Assembly (NCBI GenBank): GCA_035772785.1
Contig: JAOCPU010000047.1
Location: 1 to 64,000 of the forward strand
From: Phlebiopsis flavidoalba
Taxonomy: Eukaryota; Basidiomycota; Agaricomycetes; Polyporales; Phanerochaetaceae
Direction: 5' to 3'
DNA length: 64,000 bases
Shown here: positions 11,444-21,677 of the stretch, piece after piece
Layout: every line of letters begins with the position of its first letter
Position numbering within the stretch: position 1 is the first letter of the stretch
Translations under genes and position numbers: made by a program
The notes under the pieces: model-generated
Told to the model about the DNA's origin: nothing
Seen by the model: only the letters and a program-made list of their open reading frames with translations
Databases searched by the model: none

Positions 11444-13474
11444 CTAACATCGGGGGCTCGCCCACTTGAAATAATTACATTTCCACTCAAAATTAACCTC
11501 ATGCCTCAACCGCTCGCCCTTGCCCATTATCGTACCCGGGACCCACAGGGCCTGCCCACGCCTCAGCACACCCCAAGACACAGAAGGAGAAAAAAAACGC
11601 ACCGCGCACACACATAAAACGCCCGCCCCTTGTTCGGCCCCGGCTTGTTCACGGCTGTGAACTTCTTGGCCGGCTCGCCGTGCGTCGTGCACCGCGGCGG
11701 CGGCACGGGCGCAAAGACGCTCGACCACGCCGCCTTGCTCTCCGCGTCGCAGGAGCGCTCCTGCGACGCGGAGAGCTCGCACGCGTGGGCGGAAGTCTGC
11801 GTCGAGCTGCGAGGAGCTCTGGGAGGGCGTTGGCGCGCCGTCGTCGTCGCTGTCGAGCGCGATGACCTCGGGCGCGGGTTTGCTTTGCTGTTTTGGGAAG
11901 AAAACGCGCCGAGGGTCTGTTGGCCGGCGTTGGGTTTTTTCTTTGCTGAGGTGGAGGCTTGGCTGGGTGAGTTGCCGGTTTCTTCGTTGACGGTTCGGCC
12001 GTGCGAGAGAGCGAGATCGTGGCGGGAGGGCCCGGCTTCGGCGTCACCCTGCGAGGATTTCAGAGAGGCGGGGGGAAGAGGGGGCGCGGATGGACTCCCT
12101 TCGGCTCGACGAGGCGGCCGGCGGGGGGGGACACTCGTCTCGTGCTTTCTTCTTCCCGAAGAACGTCGAAAGCAGAGTCTGCTTCCCGGAGAACTCCTCC
12201 CCAGTGCTTAGCCGCGATGCGCGGCGGCTCGCGCGCGCGCGCCCGCCATGTGCATCGCGTCGCGCAGCCGCAGCGTCTCGCCCGACTCGAGGGTGAGCTC
12301 CTCATGCGCGGTCGACGTAAATCGGACAGTGGTCAGACCCCTTGACGGACGGCTGGATGTCGCCATGCCTGATCCACTTGCGGAGGGCCCTTGGTGACCA
12401 GGATGTAATCAACACGTGTCCCGTAATTGTGTCTCGCGGGCCTGCAGCTTCGTAATATTCCAGCCTATTGAAAACGCGGGAGGCCGCGATCAGCACACTC
12501 GCGCACACACGCGGAGAAGGGCGGGGAAGCGCGCACACTAGGTGGAGGTACATCCCCCTTTCATGTCTGGCCAGAACGCGCGCACGACGTCGACCATGGG
12601 CCCGTGCGGGGTCCAGCCACGCGCGGAACCACGCGCGCGCCGGGGTGTGCCCAGAACGCCGCGGCGTTGCTCGGGAGAGATCGCCGTCGCAGTGCTCGAT
12701 GGGCGCCGCGCAGATGTTGATGTCCCCGAGGACGAGCACCTCGCGGCCCGCGCGGAGCAGCGCCGCGACGCGCGCCTGGAGCAGCAGGTGGTAGTTCATC
12801 TTGAACGCGAGCCGCGCGTCGGACGTCTCGTTCGGGCAGTACACGTTGATGAGCACAAAGAGCCCGAAGTCGAGCACGAGCCCGCGGCCCTCCGCGTCCA
12901 GAGCGTCGAATGTCGCGGGGACGTGGCCGGCTTCGTCGGGGTAGGCTGGGATGTCGCTCACGGAGGGGTACTGCGGGGAGATGCGCTCCTCGGGGGTTAG
13001 AGAGGGCTTCGGCTGGAGCCGTCCTGAGAGGCCTTCTTCTTTCTTCTGCTTTCAGAGGAACAGCGCGCGAGGCTTTCGCGTAGACCGCGGACTCCGCTGT
13101 ATCCGCCCTTCGCGGCGTGAAACGAGAAATAAGACGTGTAAGTCTCGGGTATTGCGACATCCTTTGTTAGCCCCGCCCGCGAGGACTTCATCTCTGAGTA
13201 ATTGAAAGCGTAAAGATTCGTCCGGCGTGGATGGGAAGAGAACACACCCTGGAAGCAGATGATGTCCGCTCCAATTTCATCTAGAATGCCCTGGCAGTTT
13301 TTCATCGAGTTCCAGCTGTGAGAGAGGTTTAATTCATTTCAACACAGCTGAAACTTTCCACTCACGGGGTGATACTGTGGCAGTGTTCGGATTCCGTTCT
13401 GTCTGGACGCGTCGATGAATGTGCGCGGAAATGGAGGGAAGCTGGCTTACGATATTCCATGACAATATTCTCAT
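11444..13474 (-). CDS. APN2: APN2-like class II AP endonuclease with C-terminal GRF zinc finger
   Basis: The protein cleaves the DNA backbone 5' of abasic sites and trims blocked 3' ends in nuclear base excision repair; it belongs to the exonuclease III/EEP fold family. The start exon is MRILSWNI at 13474, followed by NGIRTLPQYHP and NSMKNCQGILDEIGADIICF, each after a short intron. Next come EMKSSRAGL with the metal-binding Glu, HAAKGGYSGV, INVYCPNE and LVLGDINICAAPIEHCDGDL with the catalytic DxN. YGTRVDYILVTKGL and SVKGSDHCPIYVD, with the terminal DH pair, close the domain. A long Ser/Pro linker leads to a GRF zinc finger: CTTHGEPAKKF, GPNKGRAFYVCAR and WKCNYFKWA, with stop TAG at 11444. Small indels occur, for example an extra C in GTCCGCGG near 13080. 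The APN2 assignment rather than APE1 rests on the C-terminal GRF finger. Confidence 0.9.
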
Positions 13475-13729
13475 ACCACTCCCGGAGTAGTTCCCGCAGA
13501 TATCCAATGGGAATAGAGAAACGACGTGGCCAACCTCGACCACGGGAGCGTGAAAGGACGGAAGCAACCTGCGCGCAAGCGAACGCGACGCGGCGAAAGC
13601 GCCAACCCCCGCAAATGAGGCGTAGCCACGTGATCCAATCTCCGATCTTCACAGCGTGCCGCTTTTGGGTAGCCACATTTTGCACCTCCCGCCCATCCCG
13701 CTTTACCGCTCCCTCCTCTACACAAAGAC
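13475..13729. promoter_or_regulatory. Shared divergent promoter region of APN2 and the BUD20-like gene
   Basis: The two start codons face away from each other with 255 bp between them. The BUD20 side ends in a pyrimidine-rich run (cctcccgcccatcccgcttt) typical of fungal start regions. No TATA box is seen on either side. Co-regulation is inferred from the arrangement only. Confidence 0.5.
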
Positions 13730-14269
13730 ATGGGCCGTTTACGCCGCTCAAAGAACGCATCATGCGCAGAGGGATGTGCACAGGGCTGCAAGAACGCGGG
13801 TACGTGTGGCGTTGCGCAGCGGGATGGGACGAAACCTTATGCTATTTCTCATAGGCTCGCACACGAGACTGGATCAAATTCAGCTCATAGATTTGGACCC
13901 AAAGGTGTGTAGCTACTCTGCTTTACATTGAACACTATGTTGACTTGGGACACAAAGAACCCGCGCAGCGCTTGAAGCACAACCGCTCGATTACGAACGG
14001 CCTGGTCTCGCTCAGCACTACTGCGTCGAATGTGCAAAGTACGCTTCCACGTTCTTCGTCAAGTCATGAGTCACAGGGCTCACCAATTCTATCAGATATT
14101 ACGAAACAGATCATGCTTTGAAGTCACATTGGCGGAGCAAAGTGCACAAACGACGTCCCTGAAGGAGTTGAAGGAGCCGGCGTACACGATTGAGGAGGCC
14201 GAGCGGGGCTGCGGGCCTCGGTCGGGAGACGAAAAGACCCGCTACGACGGCCCCACCAGGGAAGTCTGA
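13730..14269 (+). CDS. BUD20: BUD20/ZNF593-like C2H2 zinc finger protein
   Basis: BUD20 in yeast is a shuttling factor needed for export of the pre-60S ribosomal subunit; ZNF593 is the metazoan relative. The start MGRLRRS is at 13730. It continues as RTHHAQRDVHRAARTR once one extra A in the run at 13750-13752 is discounted, then LDQIQLIDLDPK before an intron. Exon 2 gives ALEAQPLDYERPGLAQHYC and VECAKY, containing the CxxC pair. After a further intron HALKSHWRSKVHKRR supplies the zinc-binding histidines, followed by LKELKEPAYTIEEAER, the family's signature tail. The stop is at 14269. The size of roughly 130 residues fits the family. Confidence 0.88.
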
Positions 14270-14464
14270 GGATGTGGATATGTGAGGTGTCCTTGCTCGT
14301 CGTCTGCCACTAATTTATTATCTCCATCTTCTGTCTCTCGCTGTACTTTCGGTTTCCGGCTACACATACGTCAAACTCGTGCAAGAAAATCCCACACCAG
14401 GCCGTTTTCTAGCCAAGTGTTCCGGCGTGCCTGGCTCGAGCTCGATCTATACAGGTCATCACGA

Positions 14465-14472
14465 CCGACGAG
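14465..14472. repeat. Target-site duplication, left copy
   Basis: CCGACGAG directly abuts the left terminal inverted repeat of the MITE and is repeated exactly at 15008-15015. Confidence 0.9.
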
Positions 14473-15007
14473 AGGACCCCTGACAATGGGGGAGGAACCC
14501 ATCCCGAAGATTTTTCAAAACCGCCCCAGATATACGGACGGAAATCGCGCGATTCGGGCCAGATTTGTACGGACTTTTCGACAGCGTCCGGCCTGCGGCC
14601 GGACCAATGTACGGAACTCTGGCGACGGGTTGTCAGTACGACTCTACTTACCCTTATCACTAATTTACTTACCCCCATCACCAATTTCCTTACTCGCGAA
14701 ACACCCATCAACGCGCGCGATGAGCCCTCGCATTGCGCTGCTCCGAATCTGGCCCCAATTCTTTCAAAGTCAGATGAAGGACCGTAACACTTCTCCTGAC
14801 TCATATTCGGACGCCGACGACCTGGGTGCCATACGGACTTGGGGTCGGCCTCCGCCCAGGTCCGGCCATGCGTGTACGGACGGACGGGTTGGCATCCGGA
14901 CCAAAATTTGGCCTCCGTATGCGGATGAGGCGACGGCTGGCGGGGCCTGCGGCCGCCAAATTTATACGGACGCCGGGATGGGTTCCCCCCCTATTGTCAG
15001 GGGTCCT
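14473..15007. mobile_element. MITE-like DNA transposon with 34-bp TIRs and TACGGAC motifs
   Basis: A complete small element of 535 bp. The left end AGGACCCCTGACAATGGGGG and the reverse complement of the right end AGGACCCCTGACAATAGGGG continue to GGAACCCATCCCG, matching at 32 of 34 positions. Both sides are bordered by the identical 8-bp word CCGACGAG (14465-14472 and 15008-15015), a target-site duplication. Inside both flanks the motif TACGGAC recurs about ten times in total. The element has no transposase. An 8-bp duplication is the habit of hAT and some P-type transposons; family placement is inference. Frames that run through it are probably not genes. Confidence 0.92.
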
Positions 15008-15015
15008 CCGACGAG
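15008..15015. repeat. Target-site duplication, right copy
   Basis: CCGACGAG directly abuts the right terminal inverted repeat of the MITE and equals the left copy. Confidence 0.9.
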
Positions 15016-16690
15016 ACGTAGAAAGCTCTGTGACGACGTTGCCGTGCCCGTTTCCGATTTCCTGCCGTTGCAACTGGCTATGCCATCCTTCTGTTTATAC
15101 GGACCGTTTGGACACTTCCATGGACATGGGGTCGCCGAGCATCGCGCGCAGCTGCGGGAGAAACGACCGAGCCCAGATGGACGTGCCTTATGACGCTCCA
15201 CGTCGGTTTGGCAACCTTGCGTCCTGTATATGAATCCCCAGATGCCTCGTGTACGGCCCTCAACACCCGGCACCGAGGGCAGCACCGTCGTGTATTTGTC
15301 CCGGTCTTTGCAAAGAGTGCACTGGCTTGTGTGGCCAAGTGGCGTCGGGACGAAGTGCTCGACTTGCGAGTAATTATCCAGTGATGATGCGAACGCCGAT
15401 TCGAGGCAGATTCTCATCCGATGTACGTTGAATGATCGCCAGTCGATCGCAGTACCGCCAGGCTGGCGACGCTCCCCTTCCTCGCTAGCTCGCTGCCTGC
15501 CAGCCTCCTGATGCTGCCAGCCATTCTTGCTCCAAGTGCGCCCACAAGCGTACACAGATATATTCCTGTGGCGTTTTGATGCCTGGCCCGCGAGTGCAGG
15601 CTGCCGCCGCGCGCGCGCCGCGGGCTCGAAGTTCGTCATTCATTAGACCTCGAGTTGATCCGCCGCGGTATCAGAGTCAAACGGATTAGCTTCTTCGTTT
15701 GTTCTCTGCGCGTGCGACTCGTGCCGCAAAATTCGCAAATCGGACCATGAGGGGCCCCCCAGTCATCTGCCCGCGAACTACCACGGCCCGCTGTTCCACA
15801 CGGGATTTTGTCGTCATGGCCCATGGGTTATCGACGGCGGCTGCTGCACCCCCGCAACCGATTCAGATCCTCGCAAAACGCCGCCCAGACGCGTCCGCGC
15901 GGTGTGTCTGGGCCTGATATGATGCTCCCAGGTAAATGAGGGTGGGTTGCGCGCAGGTAAACAGACTGTCAAACACGTCCAGGGCAGGGACAATAATGCA
16001 GGCTGCTGCTGACCCTGTCGACGCGCGCAGGGGCTCGGGCCGACGCGAGAGAGGTCCGAGGAGCCCCAAGGCACGCAATGCGCAGGCGGAATCAATTGCC
16101 GTTGATACCTTCCGTGAAATTTTGCCACGTGCAGGCAGTGTGCATAGGCCGAGGCATTTGATTCGCCCCCCAGCCGGCCTTCACTCTGCCAGCGAGAGGG
16201 TTCACCCTGCCTGTTTTCTCGTCTGCCTCGTCCCACCTTCCACCACCACATTCCTTTGAGTCTCGACGTTTCGTTTCGCAGTTGAGGCTTGTCGCTCTTT
16301 GCTTCATACCCCTGTCCTCTACCACATCTCACGATCCGTCCTTGCCTTTTCCGTCCGTGTCCGCGCGCTGTACCTGCCCGCCTGTTCGGCGCCGTGTCAT
16401 ATCCCCTCTGAGCCTGGTCGCCACCCTTTCACGCGTCCGCTGCTGCGTGCTGCATCTTCTTCCTTGTACCATCTTGTCGCTGTCGCAAATTGCTCCTCCC
16501 TGGAGTTTTGAATAAGTCGCTCTGCCGTCCAATTTGGGATTATGTGAGTGTCCGTGCCCATTGGTGCTCCGCAGATGACCATTCAACGCCCCTATTGCGA
16601 CCATAGGCTCATTTGAAGCGGTACACTCTGTCCTTCGCTATCTCTGTGAATACAAGCATTGATTCAGAATGTGCGTCATGTTCATACCCC
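15016..16690. other. Intergenic region; distal part may be promoter and 5' leader of the next gene
   Basis: From 15016 to about 16250 no conserved protein was recognised, though a 172-codon frame is open on the - strand at 15814-16332. From about 16290 the + strand is strongly pyrimidine-rich (repeated CTCTG, CCTTG and TCGCTGTCG words), and a GTGAGT donor-like site lies near 16545. That fits a spliced 5' leader feeding the gene at about 16700. Confidence 0.4.
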
Positions 16691-16699
16691 ACACTGACC

Positions 16700-19600
16700 A
16701 TTGCTCATAGTACTGCTCAGCACCGAGAGTTCTACATGTTCCATAAATCGTCCAAGCCCTCTGGAGAGCGCAGCCCCCCTATCTCGAGCCCCACGAGCTC
16801 TACCACGACTCAACGGCCCGCCACGCAGCCAACTACTCGAAAGCGATCCAACACAAAACAAGGCGCACCACCGGCAATCCACCTCTCATAAAGACTCATC
16901 TGGCTTCGCTGTCCCCCCACGCCCATGGCGTCGACTACCAGCGAGCGACCTTCAGACACCCCTCAGCGATTCGCCACCAGCGCGTCCGCCCTCTACTGCC
17001 CTCGCCATCTACTGAGACGGGAGCGCGCCGGATATTCTCCGTCAAGCTTGGGGACCAACAAATCCCGCCTCTCCCCTGACAGAGCGTCTACCCGATCGTC
17101 AGTACGTTAGCTCTACGCGACCCCTGTCAGCAAGCTCGCTCCCTGTCCCGCTCTCGGGCGCTATCTGCCGAGGGGGGCCCTTGCTCGAGCTCGCACAGCA
17201 CATCACCGTCGTGTCGTCGTTTCATCCATTTGCGCGCCGCCCGTCCACGCAGGAGACGTCCGCTGTCGCCCCACGGCCACGGCCCCTCTCGCACTTCGCT
17301 CTACCCAGTCGCGCTCGACGACCAAACCTGCGGCTCGCCCCCTCGCGCCTGGTTAAACAGCCCTGCGACGCGCAAGAGCCTGATCGGGTCTCGCTCGTGC
17401 CAGCCTCGAGCGCGACACCGCAGGGCTGCACCTCGACATGAAAGCGCCTCCTCAGCAAAGCCCGCGCCGCCCGCGCACTCGGGCTCCTCCACCGCCTCCG
17501 CCGCCTCCGACTCCGAGGCCCCCAAAAGCCCCGCCGCGTCCGCGCGCAAGCCCTCCATGCAGCGCCTCGCCGCGCCGCGCGCACCCCGCCCCGCGACCGC
17601 CGACAACACGACGTCCCCCCCCGCTGAGCCCGTCGCGGTCATCCGCAAGGGCAAGCGCCGCCCCCCCCGCGCAACGTCCTCCGGCGCCGCCCGAGCTCCG
17701 CGCGCTCGAACCCTACGCGACGCCGACCGCCGCCTCGTTCGCGGCGCAGCAGCCGCGCGGGCGCGGGCAACGGGGCGCCTTTGTCCGCGCCGCGCCGCAC
17801 GACGAGCGCCACAGCCGTCCCCGTCGCGCTCGCGAGCCTGCGCCGGCGCGCGTCGCCGCCCGCGGACCTCACGCCCGCGGGGCGCGGTGGCGCATGCGTA
17901 CAAGCAGCAGGAGCAGCACTCGCGAGGCGCTCGCGGAGGCGGCGGGCGGGGGCGGGGGGCGGGGGCTCGCCAGCGCTCGGGACGAGGAGGCGGAGGGCAG
18001 CGGGGCGTAACTACACGGTGTTTGGCGGGACGGCGGGGCGTGTCGTCGCTGTTGGGAGCGCGGAGGACAGCGATTACGATCTGGGGTATGACTCAAGGTT
18101 CGTGGCTGCGGGCGCGCGCGGGAGGGCGAGGGCCATGTTTCGGCTGTGAGGAGCTTGAGCAGGAAGGTGTCGGGAGGTTCAAGAAGGGCGGGTTTGTCGC
18201 GGGGGCGAGGGAGCATTCGCCGTATGATGCGGGCGCTGCTGTGCGGCCGTCGGACGAGCCGTATGACGGCCGCGGCCAGACACCAGCTCCTCGCGGGCAC
18301 CCGGCGCTTCGATCGATGGGTATGTCGAGGTCAGGTCGCGGGTGAGCACAGGGGGTGACGCGCCGTCTGTGCAAAAACGGGACCCCCCAGAGAAGAGGAC
18401 GAGGCAGCGCGGTCTGCGGTCGATGCGCTCGTTCGTGGCCAAGGACCCAGAGAGCAGGGAAAACAGCAGCGACGGCTCTCCTGGCGGGAAGCTGTGGAAG
18501 CTGATGAAACGAATCAGCACTGGTGCGCTACGAGACAAATATCACGACACGACGCCGCCCCGCCTGTGCCCGCGCTGCCGGACAACTTTAAGCACCTTGC
18601 GCCCTCGCGCACGACGTTCGAGATTCGCAAGGGGCGAGAACGACTCGAGCGAAACCGGTGTGGCGCGGTTCATGCATTCGCGCACCTCGCTGTCGGGTAG
18701 GTCCGACCGTCCACAGCGCCTCAGCGAGGGACCCCACGCACGGAGCAATTCGCTTCACGCCCCTCGGACCGGCCCACGACCCAGCACGACCACCCGTTTC
18801 TTCCTCGCCCATGTCCTCTGACATCGCATCGTCCAAGTTCTTCCGCAAGTCTCACTCCAACCACTCGTCAATATCCTAACCCTACGGCGAAGAGCTGCCC
18901 CCGCTCCCCCGGCGTGGGGCAACAGATCATGACGCCGGGCGAGCTGCACAAGCTGAGCACGGATGTCGAGGAAAACGCAAAGAATAAAACAGGCTCGCCT
19001 GCGCAGGTAGCCGCAGCCGCACACATTCGCTCGGCGGCGGCTCGGCCGAGATGTCCCGCCGCGTCAGCGCTACGTCCGGCCGTCACTGCAACCCCGCGAC
19101 GCAGCAACACGGCAGGCAGCAAGCCCGTGGCGCAAGACGACTCGGACCCGCCCTCGCGCTCATCCCGGCCTTCGACACATCAGAGCCGACAAACAACTAT
19201 CGCCACGTGTCTCCTCGCGTCCTACTCGCTGACGACGTCCGAGTTCGGCGTGCAGAGCGACAGCGCGCCGCCACGGTGCCGAGAAACGCAGCTCGCGGCG
19301 CAAGCCGCCGCCCTTCGACCTCGTCTAGCCCGTCGCGAGCACGCCGACGTCGCCGCTCCCGCTCACGCCCAAGACGCCAACCGCTCGTCGGTGCCCGACG
19401 ATCAGCGTCGACGTGCGCGTGGGGCGGGGGGACCGCAAGTCGATCGCGGGCTCGAGCCTGCACGGCGACGCTGCACGGACGCGGCCGGTGCGGGGCGTCG
19501 CGCGTCGGGCGCCGCGCTCGCCGCTGCGCATTCCGCGAGATGCCGCCGGGCCCGGGCAGCGCGCGCGCGCGCCGCTGTCCGAGCGCGAGAAGGCGGCCAA

Positions 19601-19733
19601 GTGGGACGGTCTGCTCAGATCTGATGCCGCGCAGACGAGCATGGCGGGCGGGAAGCGCACCTCGGCGCGAGAGCGGGCTTCATGTACGCGACAATATCAC
19701 GCTTTTCGGACCTACTCGAGCCTCGACGCGTGA
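16700..19733 (+). CDS. Large low-complexity Ser/Pro/Arg-rich fungal protein, function unknown
   Basis: I do not recognise a named family, but several stretches look like a conserved, mostly disordered Agaricomycete protein. The N-terminal part begins FHKSSKPSGERSPPISSPTS. The GC-rich middle (17450-18150) contains AEDSDYDLGYDSRF. Then come GGKLWKLMKRISTGALRDKY near 18490, PPVPALPDNFKHLAPSRTTF near 18560, and IMTPGELHKLSTDVEENAKN near 18927. The end is LSEREKAAKWDGLLRSD with a stop around 19733. The reading frame shifts repeatedly, by introns or indels. High GC leaves all frames open here, so exon limits are unreliable. It may be a cytoskeletal or signalling scaffold; that is a guess from composition. 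Confidence 0.55.
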
Positions 19734-20176
19734 GGCGGGCCACCACCCTTCACTTTTTGTCTTTGTTACCCCCCAGCTATCCCGTATACCCTCGTTTGTG
19801 TGCGCATCTAGCCCCGGCACGTAGTAGTACTACTTCTCTGCGCTGGCTGCATAATCTCATACACGTTGTCTTGTACATACCGTTTTCCCATCCCACGCTG
19901 TTCCACTTGTGGGGCGGCGTGTAATTTCTCCTTCGTTTCTGTGTATTACCTGTTGTTGCTCACGACTTTGGATGTCTCATACCCAGCATGAACCGCAGCT
20001 GCTATACACAAAACTTTGTACAAGGACACTTACATATCATCATGGAGGAAACACACTATCGATGTCTGGACAACGCTTGCAGAGGGACCCAGAAGCTGTA
20101 CGAAAGTCATCGTGGAGTTGTTGGACGAGAAGTCGCAGGAGTCTCCGGGGGGGTCGAGCCTATTTGATGGGCGCCA
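19734..20176. other. 3' flank of the low-complexity gene
   Basis: AT content rises and a long pyrimidine-rich run covers 19740-19960. No gene recognised. Confidence 0.4.
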
Positions 20177-21299
20177 TGTCGCAAATCTAAATCGAGCCTT
20201 CCAAGAGCGCCCGCCTTGAGAACGCGCTTGAGACCTTCTTGAGGCGCTCTTGAAGGGACCTTGAAGGGGTCTTGAGACCTTGATCTGATTACGTAATCGG
20301 CCCTGTACGCTCTCAAGAATAATCGCATCACTCAAGATGGACCCGCCGTCTTTTTCAAGTCCTTGCGAGATTGCGCTGATGGTTACAAGGAGACCTCCGC
20401 CGTCTCAAGGTCTCTCAAGTGCCACAGCATCCACGGCACGAAAGGTAAGACGCCGAAAAAACGGAGGATGCCGGTGTCTCCCACAGTCGAACCACGGCGT
20501 CTGACCTCTAGACTTCGACGTTCAACTTCAACCACCACTCCTCCCTCCCTCTGTCGCCTCTCCTCCACCCTCCTACTCCCTCCTGCCAGCCGCCTACTCT
20601 ACCAACTCACGCGCTCCCTGGGCTACCCCTGTCCCACCCTTTCCCTCTCCCGCTGGATGTATCGTCAAGAACGCGGCTGATTCGAGCCGGTCACCGCGCG
20701 AGGGCTGGCAGGGTATGGGAAGGACGTCTTCGGTGGTCGAAGTAAGTCATATGCCCCTGCTAGCACTGAACAGCATGCTCACCTCCTGATACCATCCACC
20801 AGGACTATCCACACCCAGGTAGCCTAGAAGGCTGCCCCTGGCCAAGGACTCTGGTATGTACTTCTCACCTACCACCATGTCATGTCAGCTCACTCTTTTC
20901 ACCAGGTATGTAACACACTCTTCAGGATGCTGTCAGTTGTTATGCACATACTCGAACTCTGTAGGTACTGTAGACTGTAGTAGAGTTGTAGATTTGTATG
21001 TAAAATATGAGTAGTATTAATATCAATATTATTAATAAATAATTATAATGTCGTGAAAATCGAATATAAATTGCCGGATTTAATCCCGCAAGACTGTCTC
21101 AAGATGCTTGTAGTGCCCGGAGCATAACCATCCAAACTTTGGAAGGTCTCCCAAGCGACCGTGGGAATCTTGCAATTGGATGGGACGCCATCTTGCAACG
21201 ATTTCTTTTTTCTTGAGAGACCTTGGAAGCATCACCGGCGTCTCTTCCTTGAACCGCCTTGAGACGCCTTGGAAGGGGGTCCTGGAGATTTGCGACACA
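20177..21299. mobile_element. Candidate inverted-repeat element rich in CTTGAG words
   Basis: The left end TGTCGCAAATCT (about 20177-20188) is the reverse complement of AGATTTGCGACA at about 21286-21297. About 8-9 bases inside each lies CCTTCCAAG and its inverse CTTGGAAGG. Each flank is then crowded with CTTGAG/CTCAAG variants (20215-20345 and 21205-21275). The centre (20690-21060) is AT-rich with no coding potential. No target duplication was identified. It is likely a non-autonomous element or a diverged foldback. Confidence 0.5.
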
Positions 21300-21677
21300 C
21301 GAAGCCGTAGCTTGCTACTTTCGTAACCTGCCTTCTGTGTGGCCAATACAGGCCGACACACCAGAACCCGACACCCTCGTATACTAAAAAAAAATCGCCT
21401 GTAGCTCGCTTGCACGTCCCATCCAAGTTTGCAAAAGCAACTCGGGCTCTTCCGTGTAACACATCCATTAACCTCCTAGCACCCTCGTGCCGCCACGGCG
21501 ATCCCTTCGATTTTTGCGTAATTCGAGTCGTCAAACATGAGCCTTGTCTTTGGAATGACATTTAGCGTTGGGGTTTCCAAAAACAGCTCGAGATAAGATA
21601 AATATACAAGGATACATCTGACGTCCATAACACGTGGAAAATGACAAGTGGAGAATGTGAGATATCGCAGTGGGTGA
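21300..21677. other. 3' flank of the kinesin gene
   Basis: Non-coding as far as visible; short unrelated frames only. Confidence 0.4.

Noticed and set aside
14282..15193. Open frame of 303 codons on the + strand
   Set aside because: It runs straight through the MITE including both TIRs and has no domain; openness comes from the element's composition.
14962..15639. Minus-strand frame of 225 codons
   Set aside because: Ends within the MITE terminal repeat and shows no recognisable domain.
17230..18345. Single continuous frame of 371 codons
   Set aside because: In GC-rich DNA all frames are open here; protein-like motifs appear in a different frame for parts of the interval, so this frame is not the product as a whole.
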